Below, piece by piece: positions 16,176 through 25,161 of a DNA stretch of 64,000 bases (position 1 is the stretch's first letter; every line of letters starts with the position of its first letter). The stretch covers positions 62,001 to 126,000 of the forward strand of contig CAZNLJ010000007.1 in the NCBI GenBank assembly GCA_964573725.1, given 5' to 3'. The stretch is from UBA6168 sp964573725 (GTDB lineage Bacteria > Bacteroidota > Bacteroidia > Chitinophagales > Saprospiraceae). The notes below the pieces were generated by a model. That model worked only from the letters and a program-made list of their open reading frames with translations, was not told the DNA's origin and ran no database searches. The position numbers were made by a program, and so were the translations under genes.

Positions 16176-18080
16176 TCAGTTTTCCTCCGTTTTCGCGTCA
16201 TCGGGCATCGTACCGGCGGGTGTCCAGATGTTGTTGCTGCGGTCTCCGTCCGCCAAGCGGCCGGAGTCGTCGATTTCCAGTTTGATGATATCGCGGAAGC
16301 GGATATCCAGTAGGATGTCATAGGATTTCAGCGGCCAGCGCCAATCCGGCAGCATTTCCAGTGCGGTACCATCCTCTGCGGGTGCCTTTGCGCCGCGGAG
16401 GATGTCGAGCGGAATGGTATATCGGCGGACGCTGCCGTCCTGCAGCGTGACGCTGAGGTCCAGCGGCATGGGGAAATCACCCAGGTTTTCCAGCCGGATG
16501 GAGGTCTGTTTCCGGTTGGCCTTTTCCACGGAGGAGACACCGTAATCGGCGCGTTTGGTGGTGTAGACGAAATATTCCAGGAACCAGTCGAGTTCCAGGC
16601 CGGATTCCTTTTCCATGATCCGCAGCAGGTCGTTCGGGGTCGGGTGTTTGAACTTCCAGGTGTCGAAATACCGGAGCATGGCCTTGCGGAAAACATCTTC
16701 GCCGATGATGTAAGCGAGTTGGGTCAGGAAGACATGGCCCTTCACATAAGCGGCCACACTATAAGCCCGGTTGGTATGGAAATGGTCGGCATGGGTGGAA
16801 AGCGGTTCCTCTTCGCCGGAGGCGTTGAACATCAGCCAAGTGCGGACGGCATCGAGGTGGGGATCCGGCAAGGTCTTGCCGGGCACCAAGCCTTTGGAGC
16901 GCAAGTGGTTCATGATTTCAGCGCTGGCGAACTCGACGAATCCTTCGTCCATCCAGGCATACAGGCTCTCATTGGTGCCGAGGAGTCCGTAGTACCAGGC
17001 ATGCATCAGCTCGTGGACGCTGACTCCGACCAGGGAGGCGAGGGACCTTTCCCCGGTGATGAGGGTAGCCATGGGATATTCCATGCCACCGTCGCCGCCT
17101 TGCAGGAACGCATAGCTCTTGTAGGGATAGCGGCCGAAGTTCTCGTTGGCGAAGGTGATGGCTTCGTCCATGATTTTCGGGAGTGCCGCCCAGTTTTCCC
17201 GGGTCTTGTCGTTTTCCTGGTAGAGGAAATGGAGGACGAGGCCATCGGGCCGGCGGTACGAGGTGTGTCGGTAATCCGGATCGGCGGCCCATGCGAAATC
17301 GTGGACCTTTTCGGCGGTCCACTTCCAGGTCTTGTTACCGGAGGGCGGGTTCTTATCCGGTGCGGTAGTACCGGGTGCGTATCCGGTGCCGATTTCCTCC
17401 GGATTGGCCAGGATACCGCTGGCGCCGACCACGTACGAGGCGTCCAGGGTGATGTCTACTTTAAAATTGCTCCAGACGCCGTAGAATTCCCGGCCGATAT
17501 ATGGGTTGGCATGCCAGCCCTGGTGGTCATACGCGCACAATTTGGGATACCACTGGGTCATGGAATAGGCGATCCCCTCCTTGTTATCCCGGCCGGACCG
17601 TCGGATTTGGAGGGGGATTTGGGCTTTGTAATCCATTTCCAGCAAGACGGTTGCACCCGGGAGAACCGGCTTGGGAGGGATGACCTCCAGGATGGTCTCA
17701 TTGATTTGGAAGCGGCAAGGTTGTCCGTCCATATCCAGGCGGTTCACCTTGTACCAACCTGTTTGGTCGGGAGACAATTCCGAGATGCGGTCGCCGACGC
17801 GCGGATCCGGATCCGCGATGGACCGGCTGCGGACATCCATGCTGCTTCCGGGTTGGAAGGCATTGAAGTACAAGTGGTAGTAAAGACGGAACAAGGTGTC
17901 CGGCGAATGGTTGGCATATTGAATCGATTGGTATCCGGTATATTGGTGGCGTTTGGTGTCCATCCGGACCCGCATGTAATATTCCGCCTGTTGTTGCCAA
18001 TAGCCGGGAGGTTGGGCGGACAGGGCCAGGTGCACACTGCCTAGCAGGAGCAGGACCGGGAAAAGGCGACGTGTATTCAT
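16176..18080 (-). CDS. M1 family zinc aminopeptidase, secreted
   Basis: The 634-aa protein has a signal peptide ('RRLFPVLLLLGSVHLALSAQ'). The gluzincin zinc motif is 'VHELMHAWYYG', with the third ligand in 'WMDEGFVEFASAE', and the peptidase_M1 core follows. The upstream beta-sandwich ('YTGYQSIQYANHSPDTLF', 'YYHLYFNAFQPGS') is typical of periplasmic M1 peptidases of Bacteroidota. I chose the ATG at 18080; the frame is open much further upstream, but only as an overlap with the permease gene. It is the first gene of a run with the serine hydrolase and the prolyl oligopeptidase. Confidence 0.92.
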   Translation of the reverse strand: MNTRRLFPVLLLLGSVHLALSAQPPGYWQQQAEYYMRVRMDTKRHQYTGYQSIQYANHSPDTLFRLYYHLYFNAFQPGSSMDVRSRSIADPDPRVGDRISELSPDQTGWYKVNRLDMDGQPCRFQINETILEVIPPKPVLPGATVLLEMDYKAQIPLQIRRSGRDNKEGIAYSMTQWYPKLCAYDHQGWHANPYIGREFYGVWSNFKVDITLDASYVVGASGILANPEEIGTGYAPGTTAPDKNPPSGNKTWKWTAEKVHDFAWAADPDYRHTSYRRPDGLVLHFLYQENDKTRENWAALPKIMDEAITFANENFGRYPYKSYAFLQGGDGGMEYPMATLITGERSLASLVGVSVHELMHAWYYGLLGTNESLYAWMDEGFVEFASAEIMNHLRSKGLVPGKTLPDPHLDAVRTWLMFNASGEEEPLSTHADHFHTNRAYSVAAYVKGHVFLTQLAYIIGEDVFRKAMLRYFDTWKFKHPTPNDLLRIMEKESGLELDWFLEYFVYTTKRADYGVSSVEKANRKQTSIRLENLGDFPMPLDLSVTLQDGSVRRYTIPLDILRGAKAPAEDGTALEMLPDWRWPLKSYDILLDIRFRDIIKLEIDDSGRLADGDRSNNIWTPAGTMPDDAKTEEN

Positions 18081-18160
18081 AAGCGTTCGGTTGACCTGGA
18101 TCCGGAGGCGGACCGGAAGGTATAGCGGGAATTTGGAAATGGTTAAATGAAAAAGTAACA

Positions 18161-18192
18161 CAAAGTTTATAAAAGCAGCCTTAATACCCAAA
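18161..18192 (-). promoter_or_regulatory. Candidate promoter of the M1 peptidase operon
   Basis: The minus strand reads TTTG, 19 bases, TAAACTTTG (plus-strand CAAAGTTTA at 18161-18169 and CAAA at 18189-18192). This fits the Bacteroidota -33/-7 pattern with one extra base in the -7 element. It is 81 bases before the ATG. Confidence 0.5.
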
Positions 18193-18253
18193 TAAAGCAT
18201 GCGGATTCTAGGTAGGAAGGAATCGTGTTCGGTTACTCCGGAGGGAATCGGCC

Positions 18254-19570
18254 TCAAACCACCTTTTCCAGCAGCAGGCAGCCGGCCAGTCCTACGATGG
18301 AAACGATGGTTTCCATGGCAGTCCACGATTTCAGGGTATCGGTTACGGAAAGCTGGAAATATTCCTTGAACAACCAAAATCCGGTATCGTTGACCTGAGA
18401 GCAAGTGAGGCTGCCGGCGCCGGTGGCGAGAACCAGCAAGTCCGGGGAAACCTGTCCCGTCGCGACGAGGGGCTGCACGATTCCGGCGGCTGTGAGGGCG
18501 GCGACGGTGGCGGAACCCAGCATGATGCGGAGTGCGGCGGCGACGCACCAGGCCAAGACCAGCGGAGACAAGGACCAATCCTGCATCTGTGCGACGAGAT
18601 ATTCACTGGTACCGCTATCTAGCAGCACCTGTTTCAACGCGCCGCCACCGGCAACGACCAGCAGGATGATGGCTACCGGCTTGACCGAATCCGCCAGGTC
18701 CGCCATGACGGCCGACAACGGGCTGCCGGTGCGGGTACCGAGCAACCAGACGGCCAGGAGGAGTGCGGCCAGAAGGGACACGACAGGGTGGCCCAGGAAG
18801 CCCAGGAGGTCTTCCAGCCCGTGGCCGGCCGGCAAGAGCAGTTCGGCACCGGCCGCCAGGCCCATGAGCAGGACCGGGGTCAGGGCGGTCAGCACGGCCG
18901 TTGCGAAACCGGGCGCGCGCGTATCCGGCCGGCGGGTCGACCGGTACAATTGCGTGGGTATCGGCGTTTCGAACCGCCTGAACATGCCACCGAAGACCAC
19001 CCCTGCCAGCAGGACGGTCGGTATCGCCAGCAACAGGCCGTAGAGCAAGGTCCGGTGAAGGTCCGCCCCATAAAAAGCGACGATGGTCGTGGGGGCAGGG
19101 TGGGGCGGCAGGAATCCGTGGGTGACCGACAGGGCGGAGATGATGGGAATCCCCACGTATAGGATCGGGACACCGGAACGGATGGCTACGGCAAAGATGA
19201 TGGGGATGACCATGAGGAAAGCCACGGTATAGAACATGGGGATACCGATGATGAAACCGGTCAACATCATGGCCCAAGGCAACCGCTTGGCACCGAACAG
19301 CCGGATGAGCCGCTCGGAGATGACCTCCGCCGCGCCGCTGCCGGCGACCAGGGTGCCCAGCATGGCGCCGAAGCCCAAAATCAGGGCCAACGAACCGAGG
19401 GTGCCGCCCACGCCCTTTTCGATGGAAGCGATGACAGTCAGGGGCGGCATGCCGATTGCGAGGCCGATGCCCATCGCTACCAGGATCAGCGAAACGAACA
19501 CGTTGACGCGCCAGACCAGGATCAGCAGGAACAGGCAGGCGATACCGAGGGTGATGACCAGGACAGGCAT
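18254..19570 (-). CDS. GntP family sugar-acid:H+ symporter
   Basis: This 438-aa integral membrane protein has about 12 hydrophobic segments. Motifs are typical of gluconate/GntP permeases: 'GFGAMLGTLVAGSGAAEVIS', 'MMLTGFIIGIPMFYTVAF' and 'SVTHGFLPPHPAPTTIV'. The family imports gluconate, idonate, glycerate or related hydroxy acids with protons. No kinase or dehydrogenase for a sugar acid is adjacent, so the substrate is open. It lies upstream of the M1 peptidase on the same strand, but a 173-base gap containing a promoter candidate argues for separate transcription. Confidence 0.92.
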   Translation of the reverse strand: MPVLVITLGIACLFLLILVWRVNVFVSLILVAMGIGLAIGMPPLTVIASIEKGVGGTLGSLALILGFGAMLGTLVAGSGAAEVISERLIRLFGAKRLPWAMMLTGFIIGIPMFYTVAFLMVIPIIFAVAIRSGVPILYVGIPIISALSVTHGFLPPHPAPTTIVAFYGADLHRTLLYGLLLAIPTVLLAGVVFGGMFRRFETPIPTQLYRSTRRPDTRAPGFATAVLTALTPVLLMGLAAGAELLLPAGHGLEDLLGFLGHPVVSLLAALLLAVWLLGTRTGSPLSAVMADLADSVKPVAIILLVVAGGGALKQVLLDSGTSEYLVAQMQDWSLSPLVLAWCVAAALRIMLGSATVAALTAAGIVQPLVATGQVSPDLLVLATGAGSLTCSQVNDTGFWLFKEYFQLSVTDTLKSWTAMETIVSIVGLAGCLLLEKVV

Positions 19571-19799
19571 AGTGGCGGAGGTTTGTTGCCGCAGGGCAAG
19601 TGCTTGCCCAGGGTCCCAAGGTAGAAAATAAAGGCGGATCGACCAAATCGGGCACCGGGTTGACCAAAGTCAGCGTAACCCATGACGGCTACCATGGTGC
19701 GTCGTCTGCAAACAGTCGTTTTTTGCAAGTATTGAAAAACCAGAGCCGCGGAAGGATGCAAGCATCGATCGGTATCCGGCGGCCCGAAAAACAAATACG

Positions 19800-21491
19800 A
19801 TGATCAAGTGGCATATGCAGCTGGCAGGGTTGCTGACGGTCGGATGGTTGGCCGGAATCGGCCAGACGGAGGCACAACCCGGGGCGGGACAATGGACCCG
19901 GCTGATGGAGGAGGAGCGCAGTGGATTGGAAGCGTTGGCCATGTACCCGAAGGAGGTACGGGAAGCGATCCTGGTCGCATCCGGGGAACCGGTGCTGTTG
20001 GTCCGGCTGGAAGTGATGCAAGCGGAGAGCAGGGAAGCGTTCCGCAGCTTGTTGTCCCCTTATCCGCAGGAAACACAGGAGGTGGTCTGGAACACGGCCC
20101 GGTATCCGGGGCTGGTCGGAGAACTGGTCCGGACGGACGGTGCCGCGACCGGGGATTATCCGGTGGAACTCCGGAGCCGCGCCATGGAGAGCTACCGGTC
20201 CTATCCGGCCTTGTACGAGGCCTTGTTCGAACGGCAGCAGGATTGGGAAAACAGCTTGGACACCTTGTTGGCCGGTGCCACACCGGCTGTATCGTGGAGT
20301 GTGCGGATGTTGATGGACCACCCGGAGGTGCTGGAGATCATGCAGGAAAACCTGCGGTTGACCGTCTTGTCCGGCGACCTGTACCAACGGAATCCCGGTT
20401 GGATGCTCGCACGGCTGGATACGCTGCATGACGCGTTGGTGGCTGCCCGGGAGGTGGAACGGCAGGACTGGCAGCGTGCGCTGGAGGAAAATCCCGCGGC
20501 AAAAGACGAGTATGTGGCGGCTGCGAATGCGTTTCAGGAAGCCTACGGATATGACGATGCATTGTACGAGGGTCCCAACCTGGCACAGGACCGGGACGGC
20601 GAACTGGCCTATTGGACGACCGTCCATGTGGCGCCTTATCCCTACTGGCTCGGTTATCCCTATTGGTATGGATTCCCAAGGTGGCGGCCTTATCCCTGGT
20701 GGTACTTTTGGGGGGCTTATTGGCGGGCGGACCAGGTATTGGTCATCATCGACCTGCCGATGCCGGTCTTCACCTATTGGTACTTTTATTCTCCCCGGCA
20801 CCATCGGCTGTATCCACACTTTTCCGCCCAGCTGACCCGGCACTATTACGGCCACCGTACCATGGGGAGCCCGGTCGCACCGGTCATCGACCGATGGCGG
20901 ACGGAGCATGCCGACCTGATCAGCGAGGAATGGCTGTCGGCGGCAGGCTCGGAGCCTTCCCGGTTTGCGGCTTTCGGCGAATTCGAATTGGATCGGGACG
21001 AATACAACCGGTCCCACCCCAAGCAACCGCTCGGCCGATCTGCTTTCCTCGATAAGAAAGCACGCAAATATCCGGAATTGACCAAGAGCAGGGACCAGGT
21101 CCAGGCACAGGTGCAACAACCACCGGTCTCCACGGCACGGCCATCCCGGCGCACAGAGCCCATCCCGCCGGCCGAAACCCGGCCACCGGTCCGCAGCGGA
21201 CCGCCGACGGGAAGGAGTCCGACGGACAAGCAAGATCGGCCGCCCACCCCCAAAGCACCGACCCAGGGTATCCCGGAAACCGACCGTGCGAAAATCTACC
21301 ATCGGGAAACGCTGGAAAAGGTCAGGCGGCAGCAACCGGACCAGAACCCGCCGCCCAAGGCGAAATCCGATATCCGTAGCAGGCAACCTGCACCTAAACC
21401 GGCCCAAAAGCCCAAGACAAGCCCGAAACCGGCACGCAAGCAGCCGGCCGCACCTTCCCGGAACAAGCCGGCGGGCAAGGGTAACGGCTGA
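19800..21491 (+). CDS. Secreted protein with aromatic-rich segment and basic proline-rich tail, unknown function
   Basis: No family recognised. The 563-aa product begins with a signal peptide (to about 'GIGQTEAQ'). An alpha-helical first half (about 25-270) is rich in charged residues and repeats 'YP' motifs ('LLSPYPQETQEVVWNTARYP'). A striking tract at about 280-330 is dominated by Tyr, Trp and Pro ('WLGYPYWYGFPRW', 'YPWWYFWGAYW', 'VFTYWYFYSPRHHRLYPH'). The last ~190 residues are Pro/Lys/Arg/Gln-rich and probably disordered, ending 'RNKPAGKGNG'. Related aromatic-rich proteins occur in Gram-negative envelopes, so an envelope or outer-membrane-associated role is a guess. It appears monocistronic, diverging from GntP. 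Confidence 0.75.
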   Translation: MIKWHMQLAGLLTVGWLAGIGQTEAQPGAGQWTRLMEEERSGLEALAMYPKEVREAILVASGEPVLLVRLEVMQAESREAFRSLLSPYPQETQEVVWNTARYPGLVGELVRTDGAATGDYPVELRSRAMESYRSYPALYEALFERQQDWENSLDTLLAGATPAVSWSVRMLMDHPEVLEIMQENLRLTVLSGDLYQRNPGWMLARLDTLHDALVAAREVERQDWQRALEENPAAKDEYVAAANAFQEAYGYDDALYEGPNLAQDRDGELAYWTTVHVAPYPYWLGYPYWYGFPRWRPYPWWYFWGAYWRADQVLVIIDLPMPVFTYWYFYSPRHHRLYPHFSAQLTRHYYGHRTMGSPVAPVIDRWRTEHADLISEEWLSAAGSEPSRFAAFGEFELDRDEYNRSHPKQPLGRSAFLDKKARKYPELTKSRDQVQAQVQQPPVSTARPSRRTEPIPPAETRPPVRSGPPTGRSPTDKQDRPPTPKAPTQGIPETDRAKIYHRETLEKVRRQQPDQNPPPKAKSDIRSRQPAPKPAQKPKTSPKPARKQPAAPSRNKPAGKGNG

Positions 21492-21666
21492 TTCCGGCCC
21501 CGGATGATTTTTGTCAACAAGACCAATGACCTATCTCATGTATGCGCCGGTTCCCAGGGTCGTAACTTGGCGCTGTATACAAGCTGCACGACCTCATCGC
21601 ATAACCAGGGCTGCGCACTTGTACGACTGGCAGGACAGGTGCACAATCCCACCAAAATTCTGAACC

Positions 21667-22110
21667 ATGTCACTCATCAAATGGAGAAACCCGAACCTGT
21701 TGATGCCGTCGTATCCGAACTGGATGGAAAGCTTTTTCCGGGATGACGATTTCTTCGCCAACCGGTGGAACCTGGAAACCACCACTCCCGCCGTCAATGT
21801 CCTGGAAAAGGATGATTCCTTCCAGCTGGAGGTCGCCGCACCCGGGATGAAGAAGGCGGATTTCAACCTGGAATTGAAAGACGGCATGCTGCACATCAGC
21901 GCGGAAAAGCACGCGGAAAAGGAACAGACCGACAAGGGATATACCCGCAAGGAGTTCAGCTACAATGCCTTCTCCCGATCTTTCTGGCTGCCGGAAGACA
22001 TCCGGACGGAAGACATCAAGGCCAACTACACGGATGGCATCCTGAAAATTGAGATTCCCCGCACCCACGCCGGCAAGCGAAGTGTGGCGAAAATGATCGA
22101 AATCAAGTGA
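21667..22110 (+). CDS. hsp20: Hsp20 / alpha-crystallin small heat shock protein
   Basis: This 147-aa ATP-independent holdase binds unfolding proteins as a large oligomer. The alpha-crystallin domain (about 40-145) shows 'AAPGMKKADFNLELKDGML' and the edge motif 'NYTDGILKIEIPR'. The N-terminal arm contains 'WMESFFRDDDFF'. Length is usual for the bacterial class. An intrinsic terminator lies about 200 bases downstream. Confidence 0.95.
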   Translation: MSLIKWRNPNLLMPSYPNWMESFFRDDDFFANRWNLETTTPAVNVLEKDDSFQLEVAAPGMKKADFNLELKDGMLHISAEKHAEKEQTDKGYTRKEFSYNAFSRSFWLPEDIRTEDIKANYTDGILKIEIPRTHAGKRSVAKMIEIK

Positions 22111-22307
22111 AAACGAAGGTGTGCCCGGTTTGTCGCCGTTTTTTTCCCAATGTGGTGCCTCGTCTTCGGACCCAAGGGGCCTACCGGCCGGAAACGGCGG
22201 GAACCATCCCCTTCCGTCTTTCCTGCACATGACCGACGGCAGGAATCGGAGCATGCCGGACGACCTGTCTCAAAGTTCTCATTCTTCAATGTGAGAGGTG
22301 TATCATG

Positions 22308-22337
22308 GAAGCCATCCTTCGGGTGGCTTCTTTTTTT
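22308..22337 (+). terminator. Intrinsic terminator downstream of hsp20
   Basis: Ten-base stem GAAGCCATCC with GGGTGGCTTC (one G-U pair) around a TTC loop, followed by a run of seven T. A strong rho-independent signal on the plus strand. Confidence 0.85.
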
Positions 22338-22442
22338 CGTCCAGTCCCGCCACTATGCACGCCCGGGCCGGAAAAAACCGGCATATGACAAGAATCAACC
22401 ATCCGATTGACCGCCGTCATGACCCCGCCGACCGGCCTCCGA

Positions 22443-22450
22443 TATCTTTG
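22443..22450 (+). promoter_or_regulatory. Candidate -7 element of the coiled-coil gene
   Basis: TATCTTTG matches TAnnTTTG perfectly, lies just after the hsp20 terminator and 109 bases before the next start codon. No TTTG is found at the expected -33 distance, so the call rests on one element. Confidence 0.45.
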
Positions 22451-22558
22451 AAGGGAATCCCGAGGATTCGATTCAGCGAACAACAACCTTCACACATACC
22501 GGATTCCGACGGTCGGCAAGTCCGCCAGGTAACGGGATCCGGTTCAAAACGACCGGCC

Positions 22559-23170
22559 ATGACAATTCAGCATGAATTCATCGAGATGAGCAAGGAAAGA
22601 CTGACCCAGATGAAAGTATTGTTGGACGAGTTGCAGGTGCAGCTTAATCTCGGCAAGGCGGAAGCCCTGGATATATTTGAACGGGAACGCAAGAATTTCC
22701 GGCAGTTCATCCGGGATTACAAGGAACAGCTCCAGCAGGAGAACCGAAAGGTCACCGAACACCGGGATAATTTGGTCCGTAAAATGGAAGCCCTGGAGAA
22801 TGTCCTGGAAACGGCGCTGGCCACTTCGAAGAAGAAATTCGAACAGGATAAGAAATCCGTCCTCCAGGCCATCTACGAGCTGGAGGCCGAACTCAAGGAG
22901 ACCTACGGGGACCTGGGTCAAAACCTGCAGGAGCGGCTCGACAGTTTCAAGGGGCGACTGGATGCGTACCGGGTCCAGCTGGCCTTGGCGGAATACGAGG
23001 CCAAGGATGAATTGGAGGAGAAAAAAACGGCCTTGCGAAATTCGGTCAACAGCCTGATTGAAAAAATCAGGAACGAATCTTCGGTCTCCGAACGGGTGGA
23101 CCAATTCAGCAGCGAGGTCAATCAGTCGATGGACCACCTTAGGAAGGCTTTTTCCGAACTCTTTTCCTGA
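22559..23170 (+). CDS. Coiled-coil protein of unknown function
   Basis: No named family is recognised. The 203-aa product is almost entirely predicted helix with heptad-like spacing of Leu/Ile/Val and many Glu, Lys, Gln and Arg ('ELQVQLNLGKAEALDIFERE', 'QENRKVTEHRDNLVRKMEAL', 'LDSFKGRLDAYRVQLALAE'). There is no signal peptide, membrane segment or cysteine. It may form an apolipoprotein-like or filament-like bundle. I chose the ATG at 22559; 'MSKERL' ten codons later is an alternative. It is followed after about 200 bases by the UbiB-like kinase on the same strand. Confidence 0.75.
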   Translation: MTIQHEFIEMSKERLTQMKVLLDELQVQLNLGKAEALDIFERERKNFRQFIRDYKEQLQQENRKVTEHRDNLVRKMEALENVLETALATSKKKFEQDKKSVLQAIYELEAELKETYGDLGQNLQERLDSFKGRLDAYRVQLALAEYEAKDELEEKKTALRNSVNSLIEKIRNESSVSERVDQFSSEVNQSMDHLRKAFSELFS

Positions 23171-23376
23171 CGCATCCGACCGGCTTGACCGCAGAATACC
23201 TGTTTTTGTCTAACTTGCGGCAGGTTTTCTGCGGTCGTCGTCCCTCCGGCAGCGAACACTGCCGGAACAAAGTGCGGCCATGACACCTCATCACGCTCCG
23301 GCGACCGGATCCCGGCCCCCTCAGGCCATCTTTTTCTCCACAAGGTCTGCGCCGATGGCAAAAGTTGAAGAATCGT

Positions 23377-25065
23377 ATGGCAGCAGCGAACGGAAATCAA
23401 GGCAAACCATCCCTGATCGGTCGGTATGAGAAAGTCATCGGGGTCTTGTTGAAATATGGATTCGCGGAAGTGGTGGCCCATCCGCCCTTCAACCGTTTTG
23501 TCTCCCGGTGGAAAAAAATAGTCCCCAAACACCACGGTGAACCGGTCACGAAGTTCACCAAGTTCGAACGCATCCGGATGGTATGCGAAGAGCTGGGCAC
23601 CACCTTCATCAAGTTCGCCCAGATAGCCAGCAATCGTCCCGACATCCTTCCCCAGGAACTGATCGAGGAGCTGTCCTCTTTCCAGGATCGGGCATCCCCC
23701 TTGCCACCGGAGACCATCCTCGCCGTCCTGACCAAAGAACTCGGAGCCTCCCCGTACGACCGCTTCGAATATTTCGATGAACATCCCATCGCGTCCGCTT
23801 CCATGGCGCAGGTACACCGCTGCGGACTCCCTGGTGGAAAAGCGGCCGTCCTCAAGGTACAGCGTCCCGGCATCGACGAAACCATCGAGATGGATATCTC
23901 CATCCTGCATACCCTCGCCCGGTTGTTGGAACGGCACTTTCCGCACCTGCAGTCCTATCAACCCCTGGAGCTGGTCAGGATGTTCGAGAAAAGTATCCGG
24001 AAAGAGCTGGATTTCTCCCTGGAGGCGAACAATCTGCGCCGGTTCGAAGCCAACTTCCGCGGGCAGCCGGACCTCTATGTGCCGACCCTGTATCCGGAGC
24101 ATTGCACCCGGAAGGTGTTGTGCCTGGAGTACATAGACGGCTTCAAGATCACAAACCTGGATGACCTGAGGTCGATCGGGCTGACCGGTCCGCAGTTGGC
24201 ACGGAAAGGCATCAACCTGTATTTTGAACAGGTGTTCGAGCACGGCTTCTTCCATGCCGATCCGCATCCCGGCAATATCTTCGTCCTGCCGGACCAGCGA
24301 ATCTGTTTTGTGGATTTCGGCATGATGGGCACCATTCTCGACTGCGACAAGCTGCTGCTCGGCGACCTGCTGCTGGCGGTCCACCAACAGGATGTCAAGG
24401 GCCTCAAGCACGCTTTGCTGAAGTTTTCCTGGGACGAGGCCCATGTGAACGAAAAGGACCTCGAGTACGATATCGTCGAGTTCTTCCAGAATTATTACAG
24501 CATCGGGTTGGAGGACATTGACAACAAGGAGGTCATGGCAGCCCTCAACTCCTTGTTCTTCGACTATAAGATCAAGATCCCTTCCAATCTCCTGTTGCTG
24601 CTGAAGGCCCTGGTCATCATCGAAGGGGTAGGCCTGATGCTGGATCCCCGCTACGACATCATCGGCAACATAGCGCCGCACGCGCGGCGACTGATGGAAA
24701 AAAAGTACGCCCCTTACAAGCTGACCCGCGAATTCATCCGATCCACCGGCGACCTGCTCCGGTTCCTGAACGCGCTGCCGACGGAACTCTATGAGATATT
24801 CCGCAAGATCCGGAAAGGGAAGCTCCACATCGAATTCGAGCACAAAGGATTGGAAGGACTGAACGAAGCGATCGGCATCTTGTCGAAGCGGATTGCGGTC
24901 TCCATTGTCCTGGGCGCGCTGATCCTGGGTTCCGCCCTCTTGGTGATGGCGGATGTGCCGCCCCATTACAACAATGTTTCCGTCCTGGGTTTCTTCGGAT
25001 TCATCGCCTCCGGTCTGCTCGGTATCAGGCTCTTGATTTCCGTCCTCCGCCACGGACGCTTCTGA
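23377..25065 (+). CDS. ABC1/UbiB-like atypical kinase family protein
   Basis: This 562-aa protein has the hallmarks of the UbiB/ADCK family, which supports isoprenoid quinone synthesis or lipid homeostasis at the membrane. They are 'GTTFIKFAQIASNRPDILP' (the KxGQ region, here K-F-A-Q), the alanine-rich nucleotide loop 'ASASMAQVHRCGL', the lysine in 'AVLKVQRPGID', and 'FHADPHPGNIFV' with 'RICFVDFGMMG' for the catalytic and metal-binding Asp residues. Two hydrophobic segments close the protein ('SIVLGALILGSALLVMAD', 'VLGFFGFIASGLLGIRLLIS'). I prefer the ATG at 23377 to a TTG four codons upstream. The change of KxGQ to KxAQ is the one unusual residue. Confidence 0.9.
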   Translation: MAAANGNQGKPSLIGRYEKVIGVLLKYGFAEVVAHPPFNRFVSRWKKIVPKHHGEPVTKFTKFERIRMVCEELGTTFIKFAQIASNRPDILPQELIEELSSFQDRASPLPPETILAVLTKELGASPYDRFEYFDEHPIASASMAQVHRCGLPGGKAAVLKVQRPGIDETIEMDISILHTLARLLERHFPHLQSYQPLELVRMFEKSIRKELDFSLEANNLRRFEANFRGQPDLYVPTLYPEHCTRKVLCLEYIDGFKITNLDDLRSIGLTGPQLARKGINLYFEQVFEHGFFHADPHPGNIFVLPDQRICFVDFGMMGTILDCDKLLLGDLLLAVHQQDVKGLKHALLKFSWDEAHVNEKDLEYDIVEFFQNYYSIGLEDIDNKEVMAALNSLFFDYKIKIPSNLLLLLKALVIIEGVGLMLDPRYDIIGNIAPHARRLMEKKYAPYKLTREFIRSTGDLLRFLNALPTELYEIFRKIRKGKLHIEFEHKGLEGLNEAIGILSKRIAVSIVLGALILGSALLVMADVPPHYNNVSVLGFFGFIASGLLGIRLLISVLRHGRF

Positions 25066-25161
25066 GGAAGCGGTCCGAATTCCTTTCGCAGGTCTTTTTC
25101 GCGACGTACTCCGCCGGATAGCAACCGGCCCGGCGACCCTACCGCTGGGGGCGGACGCTGC

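Larger units (their letters stand above)
22111..22558. other. Gap between hsp20 and the coiled-coil gene
   Basis: It holds the hsp20 terminator and the promoter element listed separately. No gene is supported; the open frame entering the coiled-coil gene from 22298 starts inside the terminator T-run and is not counted. Confidence 0.6.

Noticed and set aside
21492..21666. CIRCE or other heat-shock operator before hsp20
   Set aside because: No CIRCE inverted repeat (TTAGCACTC-N9-GAGTGCTAA) is present and the promoter match is poor.
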